Notes under the pieces: generated by a model
The model's input: the letters and a program-made list of their open reading frames with translations, nothing else
What the model was told of the DNA's origin: nothing
Databases searched by the model: none
Assembly: GCA_016223245.1 (NCBI GenBank)
Contig: JACRPL010000005.1
Span: forward strand, 1-64,000
Source: Candidatus Saganbacteria bacterium
GTDB lineage: Bacteria > Margulisbacteria > WOR-1 > XYC2-FULL-46-14 > XYC2-FULL-37-10
DNA length: 64,000 bases
Direction: 5' to 3'
Part shown: piece after piece, positions 1 through 9,793 of the stretch
Position numbering within the stretch: position 1 is the stretch's first letter
Layout: each line of letters opens with the position of its first letter
Made by a program: the position numbers and the translations under genes

Positions 1-65
1 AGCTAAAAACCCAGAATTGAGCACGAAGAAGAAGGTGCGTACGCATTGATTTTTTGGACAAAAAA

Positions 66-234
66 CTCAAAAAGATATTTTTATTGTATTGTAAGACAGG
101 CTGGCATGCTGTAAGAGGCGATAAAAATCGAGCTTGAGGTCGGGGGGCTTGACAAGTTATAATGGCATTAGCGAAGGAAGTTGGGAATTTCCCAAATTTA
201 GGTCCGAGGGCACTGTTCCTAACTAGTCTCAACA
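66..234 (+). repeat. Interspersed ~165-nt element, copy 1 (promoter-like box, ends CTAACTAGTCTCAA)
   Basis: This gene-free stretch matches a second copy at 60117-60276 in the same orientation. Shared blocks are an A/T tract, GAGCTTGAG followed by a G-run, CTTGACAAG then TATAATGG, ATTAGCGAA, TCCGAG and the end CTAACTAGTCTCAA. Both copies stop about 75 nt before a start codon. TTGAGG-N18-TATAAT inside this copy could drive a short RNA containing the hairpin TTGGGAATTTCCCAA. It may be a small non-coding RNA, a cis-regulatory leader or a miniature mobile element. The first 50 bases of the window show nothing else recognisable. Confidence 0.55.
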
Positions 235-307
235 TGATATCTCTCTAATTACCATCAATTTGGCAATTATACTTGACATATTTAGTCTAATATGGTAACC
301 TTATTAT

Positions 308-1435
308 ATGTTTAAAAGATATTACTCAGAAAAGCTCTTGGATTTGCTGGAACCAAACAAGGTGCTAGTCCTCTACGGCCCCAGAAGAGTTGGAAAAACA
401 ACTCTAATCGAGGAGTTTATCAAAGGATACAATGGCAAGGTTTTTTTAGGTTTTGGAGATGACGCCAAGACTAAAGATATTCTAAAAACCCAAGAGATCG
501 AAAAGATCCGAAATTACTTTGGCGGCTATCATGTGATCATCATTGATGAAGCTCAAAAAATTCCCGACATTGGTCTGTCCCTCAAGCTGATTGTTGATCA
601 TCTCCCCAACATCAAAGTGATCGCCACCGGCTCTTCTTCTTTTGACCTGGCAAATAAAATTGGCGAGCCGTTAACAGGCCGACAAAGGATCATAAGATTG
701 TTCCCCCTATCCTCGATGGAACTGAAAGAACAGTTTGGAGCAGTTGATGCAGAGAAACGCCTCGATGACCTATTGATCTATGGATCTTACCCAGAATTGC
801 TGCTGAAGGCAAATTACAACAACAAAATGGAATATCTATCTTCATTGCGCGATTCGTATCTGTATAAGGATATTTTGGAATTGGAAAATCTTAGGAATTC
901 CGACAAAATAGCCGATCTATTAAGATTGATCGGTTTTCAGATCGGCAACGAGGTATCGCTCAATGAATTGGGGAACGCGCTTGATCTAAGCAAGCAAACT
1001 GTCGAGAAATATCTCGATTTGCTGGAAAAAGCCTTTGTCATCATCAAGGTCAGGGGGTTTTCCCGGAATTTACGAAAAGAGATCTCGAAGACTGCCAGAT
1101 ATTATTTTTGGGACAATGGAGTGCGAAATTCCATCATCAATAATTTTAACAGCCTTGCCGCCCGCAATGATGTCGGACAGCTCTGGGAGAACTTTTTGTT
1201 CATTGAGCGGTTCAAGAAGAGAAGCTATCAAAACATTCTTTCCAATGTTTATTTTTGGCGGACCTACGACCAAAAAGAAGTCGATCTGGTTGAGGAACGG
1301 GAAGGAAAATTATTTGGCTATGAATTCAAGTGGGGCGATAAAAAGGCAAGGAAGCCAAAACTCTGGCTTCAAACCTATACAAACGCTACATATGAAGTGA
1401 TAAACCGTGATAATTATTTGGGATTTATTGCTTAA
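308..1435 (+). CDS. AAA ATPase with C-terminal DUF4143 nuclease-like domain
   Basis: The 375-residue protein has a P-loop GPRRVGKTT at about residues 24-32 and a Walker B strand HVIIIDEAQ near residue 78, followed by a sensor segment VIATGSSSFDL. The second half matches DUF4143, ending in a nuclease-like stretch (WRTYDQKEVDLV...YEFKW). This is the AAA_14/DUF4143 family, common in anaerobes and archaea, usually standing alone; its cellular role is unsettled (DNA-processing or toxin-like roles have been proposed). Its length is normal for the family and the frame is intact, unlike its downstream neighbours. No clear Shine-Dalgarno sequence precedes the ATG. The interspersed element lies 74 nt upstream. 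Confidence 0.85.
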   Translation: MFKRYYSEKLLDLLEPNKVLVLYGPRRVGKTTLIEEFIKGYNGKVFLGFGDDAKTKDILKTQEIEKIRNYFGGYHVIIIDEAQKIPDIGLSLKLIVDHLPNIKVIATGSSSFDLANKIGEPLTGRQRIIRLFPLSSMELKEQFGAVDAEKRLDDLLIYGSYPELLLKANYNNKMEYLSSLRDSYLYKDILELENLRNSDKIADLLRLIGFQIGNEVSLNELGNALDLSKQTVEKYLDLLEKAFVIIKVRGFSRNLRKEISKTARYYFWDNGVRNSIINNFNSLAARNDVGQLWENFLFIERFKKRSYQNILSNVYFWRTYDQKEVDLVEEREGKLFGYEFKWGDKKARKPKLWLQTYTNATYEVINRDNYLGFIA

Positions 1436-1452
1436 TAAATTAGGAGAAAACA

Positions 1453-1765
1453 ATGTTTGACGGAAAACTTGGCGCGACGGTAATACATGACCCAAAAAAT
1501 CCCCTATCGGGGATAGTTTCGGGCGCCGAACTTTTTTTAGACGGAACTCTAGGTGGATTGTCGCCCGATCAAAAGAAGATCATGGAAAATATCCAATTAA
1601 GCGCGAGATTTCTTGCCGACCAGTTGAGCGATCTTTCAAAAATAATAGAACTGAAAGAAGGGAATACAAAGATCGATAAGACGCAAAATACGGTGAGCGA
1701 CTTGATGGCAAAACTTGCATGGCTTGACGGCTTCGCAGCCAAAGTCGGTTTCATTTTTGATTCGC
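1453..1765 (+). pseudogene. N-terminal fragment of a sensor histidine kinase (HisKA domain)
   Basis: The first ~95 codons from the ATG, preceded by the ribosome site TAGGAG, read as a dimerisation/phosphoacceptor domain. The H-box is VIHDPKNPLSGIVSG (His near residue 12), followed by a second helix LSPDQKKIMENIQLSARFL and the usual linker. There is no ATPase domain: near 1745-1765 the sequence turns into the reverse complement of a transposase, and the open frame beyond that point is spurious. With the receiver fragment at 2161-2478 it is probably the remains of a two-component pair split by an insertion element. Confidence 0.7.
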
Positions 1766-2165
1766 CCACCAATGATGAATTGATATTTCTCTTTGGAAAG
1801 ATTATCCAGATTCTTTTTGGAAAGCATCGCCGCATCGGCAATCACTGTTGGCTTGCTAAATCCATATTTTTTTTGTATGCCTTCCAGAACGGGCAAGAGA
1901 GTATGGCCCTCAAAAGTATTCCCTTCGAAAATATTGTAGCCAATGGGATAGCCATTCTGTCCAACCAGCAACCCCAGCATAATTTGAGGATTCTGGAATT
2001 TGCCGTCTTTAGAAAACCCTATTTTTCTTAAGTCGTCCTCATCTTCCGCCTCAAAATACAGAGTAGTCATATAAAGGCCACGCGCTCAACTGTTTCTTTG
2101 TTTTTATCACATAACTTATCCAGAAAACGATAAATCGCTTCTACTTGCACCTCGCTCGATGAAAT
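1745..2165 (-). mobile_element. IS1634-like transposase remnant
   Basis: Read on the minus strand, codons from about 2165 give EAIYRFLDKL...KETVERVAF, then a frame change near 2070, then MTTLYFEAEDEDDLRKIGFS and GYPIGYNIFEGNTFEGHTLL, PTVIADAAMLSKKN. This is the central part of an IS1634/IS4-superfamily DDE transposase, including the first catalytic Asp region. It has no N-terminus, no C-terminus and an internal frameshift, so it is inactive. It sits exactly between a kinase fragment and a receiver fragment, which suggests it arrived by insertion and later lost its ends. No terminal inverted repeats could be identified. Confidence 0.75.
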
Positions 2166-2478
2166 ATTAAGATCCGGCGGCAATTTTGAAACGGATATCG
2201 CGCATGATGGCGAAGAGGCCCTAAATAAGATCAAAAACAACCTCTACGACCTGGTACTCCTCGATATAGAAATGCCAAAACACGATGGGTACGAAATACT
2301 GAAAATTTCAAGGGAACTTTTCCCCCACCTCCCTGTTGTATTTGTTACAGGCAAAGGCAAACCAAACAAAATTTCCGAAAGCATAGCAAAGCACGGGCTT
2401 ACGGCTGTCATTGAAAAGCCTTTTAAGCCAAAAGAGGTACTGGATATAGTTGCAAGATCGTTAAAACTAAAAAATTGA
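2161..2478 (+). pseudogene. Response regulator receiver domain, N-terminus lost
   Basis: Translation in frame from about 2161 gives EILRSGGNFETDIAHDGEEA, then LVLLDIEMPKHDGYE with the phosphoacceptor Asp, VVFVTGKGKP and IEKPFKPKEVLDIV. These are receiver elements from helix 1 to the C-terminal helix. The start with the acidic pair is missing because the transposase remnant abuts it. It is a close paralogue of the receiver at the end of the 6153-7499 gene (DIEMPKINGYEVL, FVTGKGQPEKTIES, EKPFTPEKVLDVV). An internal ATG at 2272 is unlikely to yield a functional product. Confidence 0.7.
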
Positions 2479-2537
2479 TCCGTGTAAGCTGTGATTGTCA
2501 AATAATCGTACAAAAAATTAAAGGAGACGATGAGAAC

Positions 2538-3984
2538 ATGAACAACAAAAAATGCTTGCTGGCGATAGTGTTATTACTGCTTGGAGCCTGCCTTTCTTTT
2601 GCCTCTGTCCCCGCAAAAATGTCGTATGAAGGAAGGTTAACGGATAGCTCCGGCACTGCCGTTACAACCTCAAAAACGATCGATATCAGGATATACGACG
2701 CCTCAACTGCTGGAAATGTGGTTTGGGGGCCGGAAAGTTTCACTATAACACCGGACAGCCAAGGCGTATTCAGCTTAGTGCTTGGCAGCACCTCCCCTAT
2801 TTCACCGGAAGTCTTCAGTAATTCTTCAAGATATCTTGATCTGACAGTCGCCGGAGAGAACATGTCCCCAAGGACGCAGATCGTATCGGCCGGTTATTCA
2901 AATATGTCGGCGGTAGCCCAAAGTGTTGAAGACGGTTCTATTTCTAACGCAAAAATAGCCAACAGCACAATTACAAACACAAAAGTTACCGCAAACCAAT
3001 TCGTAAAAAATATCGTCGCCGGTTCCGGCGTCTCGGTTTCAGGCGATGAAGGATCGGGAACCGGGCAAGTAACATTAACAGTAACAAGCGTCAGCACAAG
3101 CGGCGGGACTGTAACACAAGTTAATTCAGGTGCTGGCTTAACTGGTGGATCAATAACGGTTTCCGGAACAATCTCGCTTGAAGTCCCGGTTTCAGCAATA
3201 AATGGCGGGACGGGCCAATCCACATATGCTACAGGAGATATCCTTTACGCTTCAGGCGCTAACACTTTATCCAAACTCCCTGCGGGATCGAACGGAAAAG
3301 TATTGAAATTGACGGCCGGTATCCCATCATGGGAATCTGCGGAAGGTACAGGAACTGTAACTCAAGTTGATACGGGAAATGGATTATCGGGCGGCACCGG
3401 CTGGAAGCGGGACCGTTACGTCGGTCCAAGCAGGGACAGGTCTTTCTGCAACGCCAAATCCGATCATTTCAACCGGAATAGTTTCAATAGATTCGACTGT
3501 AGTTGCTACTTTATCAGATATTCAGACTTTGACGAATAAGACATTAGGCGCAACAAACTCAATTACAGCCGAAGCGATCACTGGCGGAAAAATTGCCGCA
3601 GCAAGGCTTCCTGCCGGGACCATAATCTTGATCAATACCGATGAAACAGACACTAATGGAACAACAGCAACAAATCCAATAAAATCCTATGTCGTCGCGG
3701 CAAACAGCTATAGCAATATCTTGGTTGAAGCCGAGATCGGATTGGTACAAAGCGGCAATAACGATGGGAACTGGAATTTTATTATCGATTACGCTGGGAC
3801 AGCAAAAGAAACCATCCCGATCAGAGGAAAAGGCAATAACGCAGGGGATTCCCATTCATTGTCAGGTTCCATAAAATACTCAGAAGCTTTAACGGGCGGC
3901 GGCACAGTTAAAATATATAACACTGCGACAACAGCTAACGGGACCTGGCATGTTAGGTCTTTTAGGGTGTATGGAATAATTTAA
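2538..3984 (+). pseudogene. Secreted repeat-rich surface protein, frameshifted
   Basis: The start ATG at 2538 follows AAGGAG and encodes a signal peptide (LLAIVLLLLGACLSFAS, with a possible lipobox at GAC). The exported part has a domain with MSYEGRLTDSSG and IDIRIYDASTAGN near residues 30-60, then low-complexity Gly/Thr/Ser repeats of the type GTVTQVNSGAGLTGG. Near 3395-3405 the frame shifts: the first frame degenerates after LSGGTG, while the next frame picks up GSGTVTSVQAGTGLSATP and continues to 3984 with a C-terminal beta domain. The protein resembles tail-fibre or adhesin-like surface proteins. A single base change would restore ~480 codons, so a sequencing error or recent decay are both possible. 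Confidence 0.65.
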
Positions 3985-4007
3985 TAAATAGTTTCATAAA
4001 AAATATA

Positions 4008-4308
4008 ATGAACAATAAAGAATTAAATTTTATCTCACAGGAAGGTGAAGGGCTCAAAATTGAGTTCAAGGAAAATATTAATAATATCGACAAAGACATG
4101 GTTGCTTTCGCAAATACCGAAGGCGGCAGGCTTTTTGTCGGAATTAACGATAAAAAACATATAATAGGCATAAATACAACAAGAGGAATTAGCTAAAGCG
4201 ATAGGCATTACTACGGATGGGATAAAATATAATTTGGCAATTCTTAGAAAAAAAGGCATTATAAAACGGATCGGCCCCGACAAGGGCGGTTATTGGGAAA
4301 TTAAATGA
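4008..4308 (+). pseudogene. AlbA_2 (Schlafen-like) regulator, internally deleted
   Basis: The first ~60 codons match the AlbA_2 domain (EGEGLKIEFKENI, MVAFANTEGGRLFVGINDKK). The frame then stops after NTTRGIS. A shifted frame from about 4183 gives a winged-helix end, QEELAKAIGITTDGIKYNLA to DKGGYWEIK, which is the usual C-terminus of these proteins. The central region of roughly 300 residues is missing. A fuller AlbA_2 gene lies at 35191. The terminal TGA overlaps the ATG of the next gene. Confidence 0.65.
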
Positions 4309-5456
4309 AAAACCTTGGAATTATACTACTCATAATATTCATTCATTTGTCATTTGACATCTGTCATTTGACATTTGCTTCATCAAGCACAAGCTATAAG
4401 ATAGCATCGGAAGTTATAGATTTTGAAAATGCGGCGTCAACTTCAACTTCATTTCGATTATTAGGAAAACTTCGCCACAATGAATTAACGGCACGCTCAA
4501 GTACAAGTTTCATACTAGGCGATGGATTTTTGAGAAGCGCATACACTCGAGCAATTCCAGCCCCTACTTTCGCTCCAATTGTCACTTCAATAATTCCGGC
4601 TACGGGCGTAAATAGCGGATCTGTCAGTATTACAAATTTAGCGGGCGCAAATTTCCAATCGGGAGCGACCGTAAAGCTTTTAAAAACAGGCCAAGCAGAT
4701 ATTGTTGCTGCAAGCGTCGTAGTTGTAAGCGGGACTCAGATCACATGTTCTTTCGATATTACCGGAAAAGCAGGCGGATTTTGGGATGTAACTGTTGCAA
4801 ATACTGACGGCAAATCGGGAACTCTCCCATCGGCATTTACGATAACATATCCAGCCCCCACTGTCACATCAATTACACCGGCAAAAGGCGTGAACAACAG
4901 CACGGTAAGCATTACGGACCTTGCGGGAACAAACTTCAGGTCGGGTGCAAATGTTAAACTTTCAAAAGCAGGAGAAACTGATATAATTGCAACAAATATC
5001 GTGGTAGATTCAGCAACAAAGATCACTTGTCAACTTAATCTGTCCGGAAAAACTGTAGGGCCATGGGATGTAATTGTCACAAACGACGATAATTTATCAG
5101 CCACCCTAACGTCAGGATTTAAGATAGAAGCGCCAACGGTTTCGGTCGTAGGTCCGGTAATTAGTACGCAAAATCCATTCAATCCATCTGTCGGCGCAAC
5201 ATCGATCAATTACACATTGAGCAAAGATACCGATATTTATCTGACAATATTCAATATCCGAGGCGAAAAAGTTTGGGAAAGGTTCTACCCTGCGGGGACA
5301 ACAGGCTCTACTGCCGGATCAAATTCGATCACTTGGGACGGAATGACAGACTTTAGATCGGTCGCAAGCTTCGGCGTGTATATTGTGATCGTTAACTCAA
5401 AAACCGGCGGCACTGTTACTCAACTCGCTCGTACAACGATCGCAATTACAAAATGA
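4305..5456 (+). CDS. Secreted protein with two IPT/TIG domains and a FlgD-like C-terminal domain
   Basis: A signal peptide occupies residues 1-25 (LGIILLIIFIHLSF...TFA). Two IPT/TIG-like immunoglobulin folds follow, about residues 88-178 and 185-275, each starting with (V)TSI(I/T)PA.GVN and ending with a W-DV-V-N pattern. The C-terminal ~100 residues (QNPFNPS...INYTLS, ITWDGMTDF, SFGVYIVIV) match FlgD-type Ig domains, often found at the ends of exported proteins in Bacteroidota-like and candidate-phylum diderms. It probably acts at the cell surface; the substrate is unknown. The start overlaps the stop of the AlbA_2 remnant, and its stop overlaps the next ATG by four bases, indicating co-transcription with the barrel protein. 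Confidence 0.75.
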   Translation: MKNLGIILLIIFIHLSFDICHLTFASSSTSYKIASEVIDFENAASTSTSFRLLGKLRHNELTARSSTSFILGDGFLRSAYTRAIPAPTFAPIVTSIIPATGVNSGSVSITNLAGANFQSGATVKLLKTGQADIVAASVVVVSGTQITCSFDITGKAGGFWDVTVANTDGKSGTLPSAFTITYPAPTVTSITPAKGVNNSTVSITDLAGTNFRSGANVKLSKAGETDIIATNIVVDSATKITCQLNLSGKTVGPWDVIVTNDDNLSATLTSGFKIEAPTVSVVGPVISTQNPFNPSVGATSINYTLSKDTDIYLTIFNIRGEKVWERFYPAGTTGSTAGSNSITWDGMTDFRSVASFGVYIVIVNSKTGGTVTQLARTTIAITK

Positions 5457-6152
5457 AGAAACTAATATCAATTATATATTTATTAATGCTCGCATTTACG
5501 GCAAACGCAGCCATTATAGGAAGCACGGACGACGCGATGACGGTCGGCGGTGGCGCGCGCCCTATCGGCATGGGGAAGGCTTTTGTCGCGGTGTCCGATG
5601 ACGCCGACGCGCCATTTATCAATCCTGCGGGTTTAGCCAGCCTCAAGGGGCCGCAAGCCATGTCGATGTTCACAAACTTATTGAACGAAGTATATTACAT
5701 GGAATATTCGGGAGCAGTGCCAACGCCTTATGGAACAATAGGCGCCGGATACATAACAACCGGCGTTAATAATATTCCTACAACGCCGCCGACCGACTAT
5801 TATGATTCACTGTTCCTCGTAAGCTACAGTACTCCTCTCGGACGATTTTTCAGGTATGGAAAAAATATCTTTGTCGGCGCAAACCGGACGGCCTGTAACG
5901 CTTCATTTCGGGGCCGAATGGAAGCCTGTTGAAATGCTGGCATTCCGCGCAGGCCTTGACCAAAGCGTTAACCCCCTGACCGCGACCCAGACAAGCTGGA
6001 ACCCGACATTCGGGACCTCATTTTCATATCTAGGATTTCGCGTTGACTATGCACTGCATCCTTATTATAATGACCCTAGCCTTGCGACAAGATACGTTTC
6101 ATTTTCATATACGGCCGAACCCTGGTTCGCCTTAAGAGGAAGGACAGATTAA
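5453..6152 (+). pseudogene. PorV/UPF0164-like outer-membrane barrel protein, frameshifted with internal deletion
   Basis: A signal peptide (ISIIYLLMLAFTANA) is followed by the family hallmark GARPIGMGKAFVAVSDDADA and INPAGLAS, then barrel strands. Near 5870-5900 the frame fails (GKNIFVGANRT). The next frame continues with TLHFGAEWKPVEMLAFRAGL and ends in FRVDYALHPY and WFALRGRTD. Intact members are about 300 residues or longer; the two pieces sum to about 230, so a central segment was also lost. PorV-type proteins act in type IX-like secretion or as small transport barrels. The operon partner upstream has a FlgD-like domain. Confidence 0.65.
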
Positions 6153-7499
6153 TTGATAATAAATAAAAAATGGCTTTTTATAATAATAATATTTATTATT
6201 TGTTTTTTCCAGATATCTTTTGCCCAAACGCTGACAGTTTCCCGCGATGATGCTTCAAAAGAATACCTTCCGGGCGATTTTGTCCATATAGTTGTTGATG
6301 CCCCTGCGGATACCGCACAAATTACGGCGGTAACACCCGACGGCAGCATAATAAGCCTCGTCCAAGAAAGAAGATCGACTGTCTGGCGCGGCATTTGGCA
6401 GGTACCGATCAATTTTAGGAGCGGCAAATTTACCGCAAAACTTACAGCCGTCGATGTAGCTGGAAATATTTTTGAAGGGCAAACCGATTCGTTCTCTATA
6501 AAACAACTTGCCGTTATTTCGCTTGTAAGCAAGGGAACAAGGGAAGCAGCCGCGTACTTTAAAGTCGTCCTTTATCTCGCGCCCGACAACAAGGAAGCAA
6601 GCGCGTATCTCGCGGAAGCTTCGCACAATTTAGAACTTATGGAAAAAGCCGCAAGGCAGAGGAATTTAACGGCTCTTTCAGTTTTATTTGTATTTTTAAT
6701 TATCATCTTTTTAATAGTTTATTTGTTTGTTCGCCTACTGTTAGGCCGTCGTCCAGCCTCTCCGATCGGGACCGCCTTAAAGATCATGCCGGAAATAAAG
6801 CTCACAGATAAAGAAAAGTCCGCAACATGGCATAAGAAGCTCAATTGGAGGACAAATCCTTTCGCCCAAGATGTCATCAAATCTTTATTTGCGAACAACA
6901 GCATATTGAATGCGGACGGCCTCAAATCCTTTTTACGGGTAAAAATACAATCGGTTGGCGGATCGGAACTCCTTCCGTTCACCGATTCGGCTATCGACGA
7001 AATATATGCCCTTTCAAAAGGCAAGCCAAAGAAAGCTATACAGATATGCGATTGGGCAATATCACAAGCCATCGACCAAAACCTGGATAAAATAAGCGCG
7101 GAATTGATCAAAGGCTACGAAAAGCTGTCGCTAATGAATATTTTGATCGCCGATGATGAGGAGATCGTCCGAACAAGCCTTGAGATGATCTTGCGGTGCG
7201 GCGGCGGCTACCAGACAGATTTCGCTCTCGACGGCGAAGAGGCATTAAAGAAAATAAAAGAAAATACTTATGGCGCGGTCTTGCTCGATATCGAAATGCC
7301 AAAGATCAACGGATATGAAGTCTTAAAGCAAGCACGGGCGCTCTACCCTTCGCTTCCGATAATTTTTGTAACCGGAAAAGGCCAGCCCGAAAAAACCATC
7401 GAAAGCTTGTCGAATTACGGATTGACAGGTTATATCGAAAAGCCATTCACTCCTGAAAAAGTTCTTGATGTGGTAGCTTCGGTATTAAAATCGGCGTAG
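6153..7499 (+). CDS. Composite protein: exported Ig-like domain, transmembrane helix, AAA-lid-like segment and receiver domain
   Basis: The open frame starts at a TTG directly after the previous stop. Residues 1-25 form a signal peptide, residues 26-115 an Ig-like domain, residues 170-195 a strong transmembrane helix (ALSVLFVFLIIIFLIVYLF). Residues ~225-325 resemble the C-terminal lid of ExeA/GspA-type AAA proteins (LLPFTDSAIDEIYALSKGKP) but no Walker motifs exist. Residues 328-448 form a full receiver domain (ILIADDEE, LLDIEMPK, FVTGKGQ, EKPFTPEK), with its own ATG at 7135. Such an order is odd and may be a deletion fusion of three genes, as internal deletions are common in this region. The receiver alone may be the functional product. 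Confidence 0.55.
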   Translation: MIINKKWLFIIIIFIICFFQISFAQTLTVSRDDASKEYLPGDFVHIVVDAPADTAQITAVTPDGSIISLVQERRSTVWRGIWQVPINFRSGKFTAKLTAVDVAGNIFEGQTDSFSIKQLAVISLVSKGTREAAAYFKVVLYLAPDNKEASAYLAEASHNLELMEKAARQRNLTALSVLFVFLIIIFLIVYLFVRLLLGRRPASPIGTALKIMPEIKLTDKEKSATWHKKLNWRTNPFAQDVIKSLFANNSILNADGLKSFLRVKIQSVGGSELLPFTDSAIDEIYALSKGKPKKAIQICDWAISQAIDQNLDKISAELIKGYEKLSLMNILIADDEEIVRTSLEMILRCGGGYQTDFALDGEEALKKIKENTYGAVLLDIEMPKINGYEVLKQARALYPSLPIIFVTGKGQPEKTIESLSNYGLTGYIEKPFTPEKVLDVVASVLKSA

Positions 7500-7535
7500 C
7501 CCTCACTCATCATTTTCTTTTTGACATCTTATCCT

Positions 7536-7670
7536 AATTCACTCTCTCCCATGGGGAGAGAGATCAACGGCTTTAAACACCTAAAACAAACAATTACCAA
7601 TCAATCCCTCTCCCTCTGGGAGAGGGTGAGCCAGATTATGTTTTCAATTATGATTTTGACGGGTGAGGGG
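7536..7670 (+). repeat. Intergenic palindromes of the CCCTCTCCC/GGGAGAGGG type
   Basis: The non-coding gap between the composite gene and the oxidoreductase remnant holds two hairpins: CTCTCTCCCATGGGGAGAGA near 7542-7562, and CCCTCTCCCTCTGGGAGAGG near 7606-7626 followed by GTGAG and later GGGTGAGGGG. They could terminate the converging transcripts. They are related in style to the 75-bp repeats elsewhere in the window but are not the same unit. Confidence 0.5.
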
Positions 7671-7682
7671 TTTGGAAAATTC

Positions 7683-8061
7683 CTACCTCTTCGAATCGAT
7701 CAATTCTTCAAGCTTTTTGGAATCCAATTCTTTCTTATATAACGGCGACACTGCATGGATAAAATGATTGCCGCCTTCACCGTAAGTATCGCCATCCCCG
7801 CTCTCGCAGATGACGGTAAAATCAGGGTTTGCGGCCTTAATTGCAGTTGCAGGAGGAATAGCCCTACCCGTTAAAGAAGTTGCACTTTAAATAATGAGGA
7901 ATTTTTGCGGCTTGGCCTATACCCGACACCATGACCAAATTTTCAGGCTTGATCTCAAGCTCTTCCAAAGCTTGTTTTAAGATATTAAGTATCCCGAAAT
8001 TACCGCATCCCGGGCACCAGGCTATATCTATTGGCCCCATATCGAATTTATTCGAGCTCAT
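7683..8061 (-). pseudogene. korB: 2-oxoacid:ferredoxin oxidoreductase beta subunit remnant
   Basis: From ATG 8061, minus strand, the N-terminus is typical of Kor[15 protein letters not shown] (the CPGCG Fe-S/TPP region) and [20 protein letters not shown], then a stop. The adjacent frame continues with [16 protein letters not shown] and [21 protein letters not shown] (TPP site), then jumps to [15 protein letters not shown] and a stop at 7683. Relative to the ~290-residue family, a short deletion near 7865 breaks the frame and roughly 130 central residues are gone. Its start overlaps the end of the alpha-subunit gene by 14 bases, the normal korA-korB order. Confidence 0.75.
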
Positions 8062-9732
8062 CGATCAACTCCTCGACAGAAAACGGCATTCCGTTGTATT
8101 TTAGTACCTCCTTATCAAATTCGTGCCCGGTTTCAAGTTTGATCAATTTTGCAAATTGCGCGGTAGCGTTATTTTCGACAATTATTGTCGTTTTTGCCTT
8201 CTTTAGATATTTTATTGCGTCTTTATGTAAGAGGAATACTTGTTTGAAATATAAGAAAGATATATTATTATTATTTATTTTCTCGAGTGCTTCAACTATC
8301 GCGCTATAAGTCGATCCCCATGCGACAATTAAAGTCTTGTAAGTTTTTTTTCCTGTCAATTCGGGGGGGGGTATTATCTCTTTTTTTATTTGTTCGAATT
8401 TTCTTAATCGTTTATCTGCCATCTTGGAACTTAAATCCGGATCTTCATTGATGTGCCCAAGCTCATCATGGTCGTCGCTATCGACTAATACAAGTCCGCG
8501 TAGCCAAACCCTGGAATGCCCCTCGGTGAAATTCCGCTCTTTGTGATCGCGTATCTTTTATAATCGGCATTTGTTTCGACTATGGCATGGTCGATCTTCA
8601 ATTTGTCGAGTTTGAACGGAGAGATATTGTTGTATGAATCGGCCAAATTCTGGTCGGACATGATAAATACGGGCACTTGGAACTTGTCCGCCAAATTAAA
8701 AGCTTGTTGAGTTAAATAGAACGCGTCTTCCAAAGTCCCCGGAGCCAAAATTATCCTTGGGAACTCTCCATGGCCGGAATATAGCGCCATTTCAAGATCT
8801 CCCTGCGCTGTTCGCGTAGGAAGACCCGTTGAGGGCCCTGGTCTTTGCGCAAGATTTATCACAACAGGCGATTCTATCATTCCAGCAAGGCTTAACCCTT
8901 CGGTCATCAAGTCGAATCCTCCGCCTGAAGTATTGACTAACGCTCTCGCTCCCATATACCAAGCTCCAAGAGCCATGTTCATGACGGAGATTTCATCTTC
9001 CGCCTGTTCGGATATTATCCTAAATTCTTTTGCGTGTTGTGATAAAAAAGTAAACACTCCGGTCGATGGGGTCATAGGATAGGCTGAAATAAAATTGCAT
9101 CCGCCCGCGATCGCCCCTAGAGCTATCGCTTCCGCGCCGCTTAGGATTATTTCATTTTTGATAGCCCTGCTTGGCTCGATATCAAAACTTATTTTGCGGC
9201 TATCGCAGATGCTTTTCCCGATCTCATATCCCACACGCGAGGCTTCAAGATTATTATTAACTATTTCATCGCCTTTAGAGGAAAAAGTAGTTTTGAGATA
9301 ATTATTTATCGGTCCAATATCAATATTGAAGATCCCAAAGAGAATTGATCCGGCTATAATGTTTGAATAGATAGCCCCGCCTATCTTTTGCGAAAGAGTG
9401 TTTAAGGGAACATCAATAATATTGCGATCCGTCTTCAAAATTTCCATGTCGCCAATTATTATTGTCTTTTTTGAAATCCTATTACCAAGATAAAGTATCG
9501 CATCTTTATCTAGCGGCAGGAGAAAATCGATTTTTTCAACGTAAGCTGAAACTTTTTTTGATGAAACCCTAATTTCTGTGGAATTTGATCCGCCGCGGAC
9601 TCGCGACATATATTCTTTTGTAGCATATACATTGAAATTGGCGGACTTGAGGACTTTAACAAGAAAAGATTCGACAGTTTGGATGCCCTGCCCGGCTTCG
9701 CCGCATATTACAATTGATATTTCGTCTTTCAT
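8048..9732 (-). pseudogene. korA: 2-oxoacid:ferredoxin oxidoreductase fused gamma-alpha subunit, frameshifted
   Basis: Residues 1-185 form the gamma domain ([22 protein letters not shown]). Residues 200-415 form the alpha pyrimidine-binding domain ([46 protein letters not shown]). The frame ends at 8485, but a shift near 8500 recovers [18 protein letters not shown] followed by the C-terminal domain, which is open to 8048. The whole would be about 560 residues, as expected for KorA of 2-oxoglutarate or related 2-oxoacid oxidoreductases, which pass electrons to ferredoxin. A single indel breaks it, and the beta-subunit gene is also broken, so loss of function is more likely than a base-calling error. 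Confidence 0.75.
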
Positions 9733-9746
9733 AAAGATCTTTTATT

Positions 9747-9772
9747 GTCATTCCCGCGGAAGCGGGAATCCA
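9747..9772. repeat. Palindrome ATTCCCGCGGAAGCGGGAAT
   Basis: A 26-base hairpin unit, GTC followed by ATTCCCGCGGAAGCGGGAAT and CCA, lies in the 60-bp gap between the oxidoreductase start and the GH16-like lipoprotein stop. The same core is widespread in unrelated bacterial genomes as an intergenic repeat. It could terminate the lipoprotein transcript. Confidence 0.6.
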
Positions 9773-9793
9773 TTCCTAACGTAATTATATCAT

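Noticed and set aside
66-234. TTGACA-TATAAT at the 3-bp spacing as a promoter
   Set aside because: CTTGACAAGTTATAAT has only three bases between the hexamers, far too few; only the TATAAT with the upstream TTGAGG is plausible.
1035-1400. Second open frame inside the AAA ATPase gene
   Set aside because: Shadow of the DUF4143 gene in another frame; no ribosome site and no recognisable motif.
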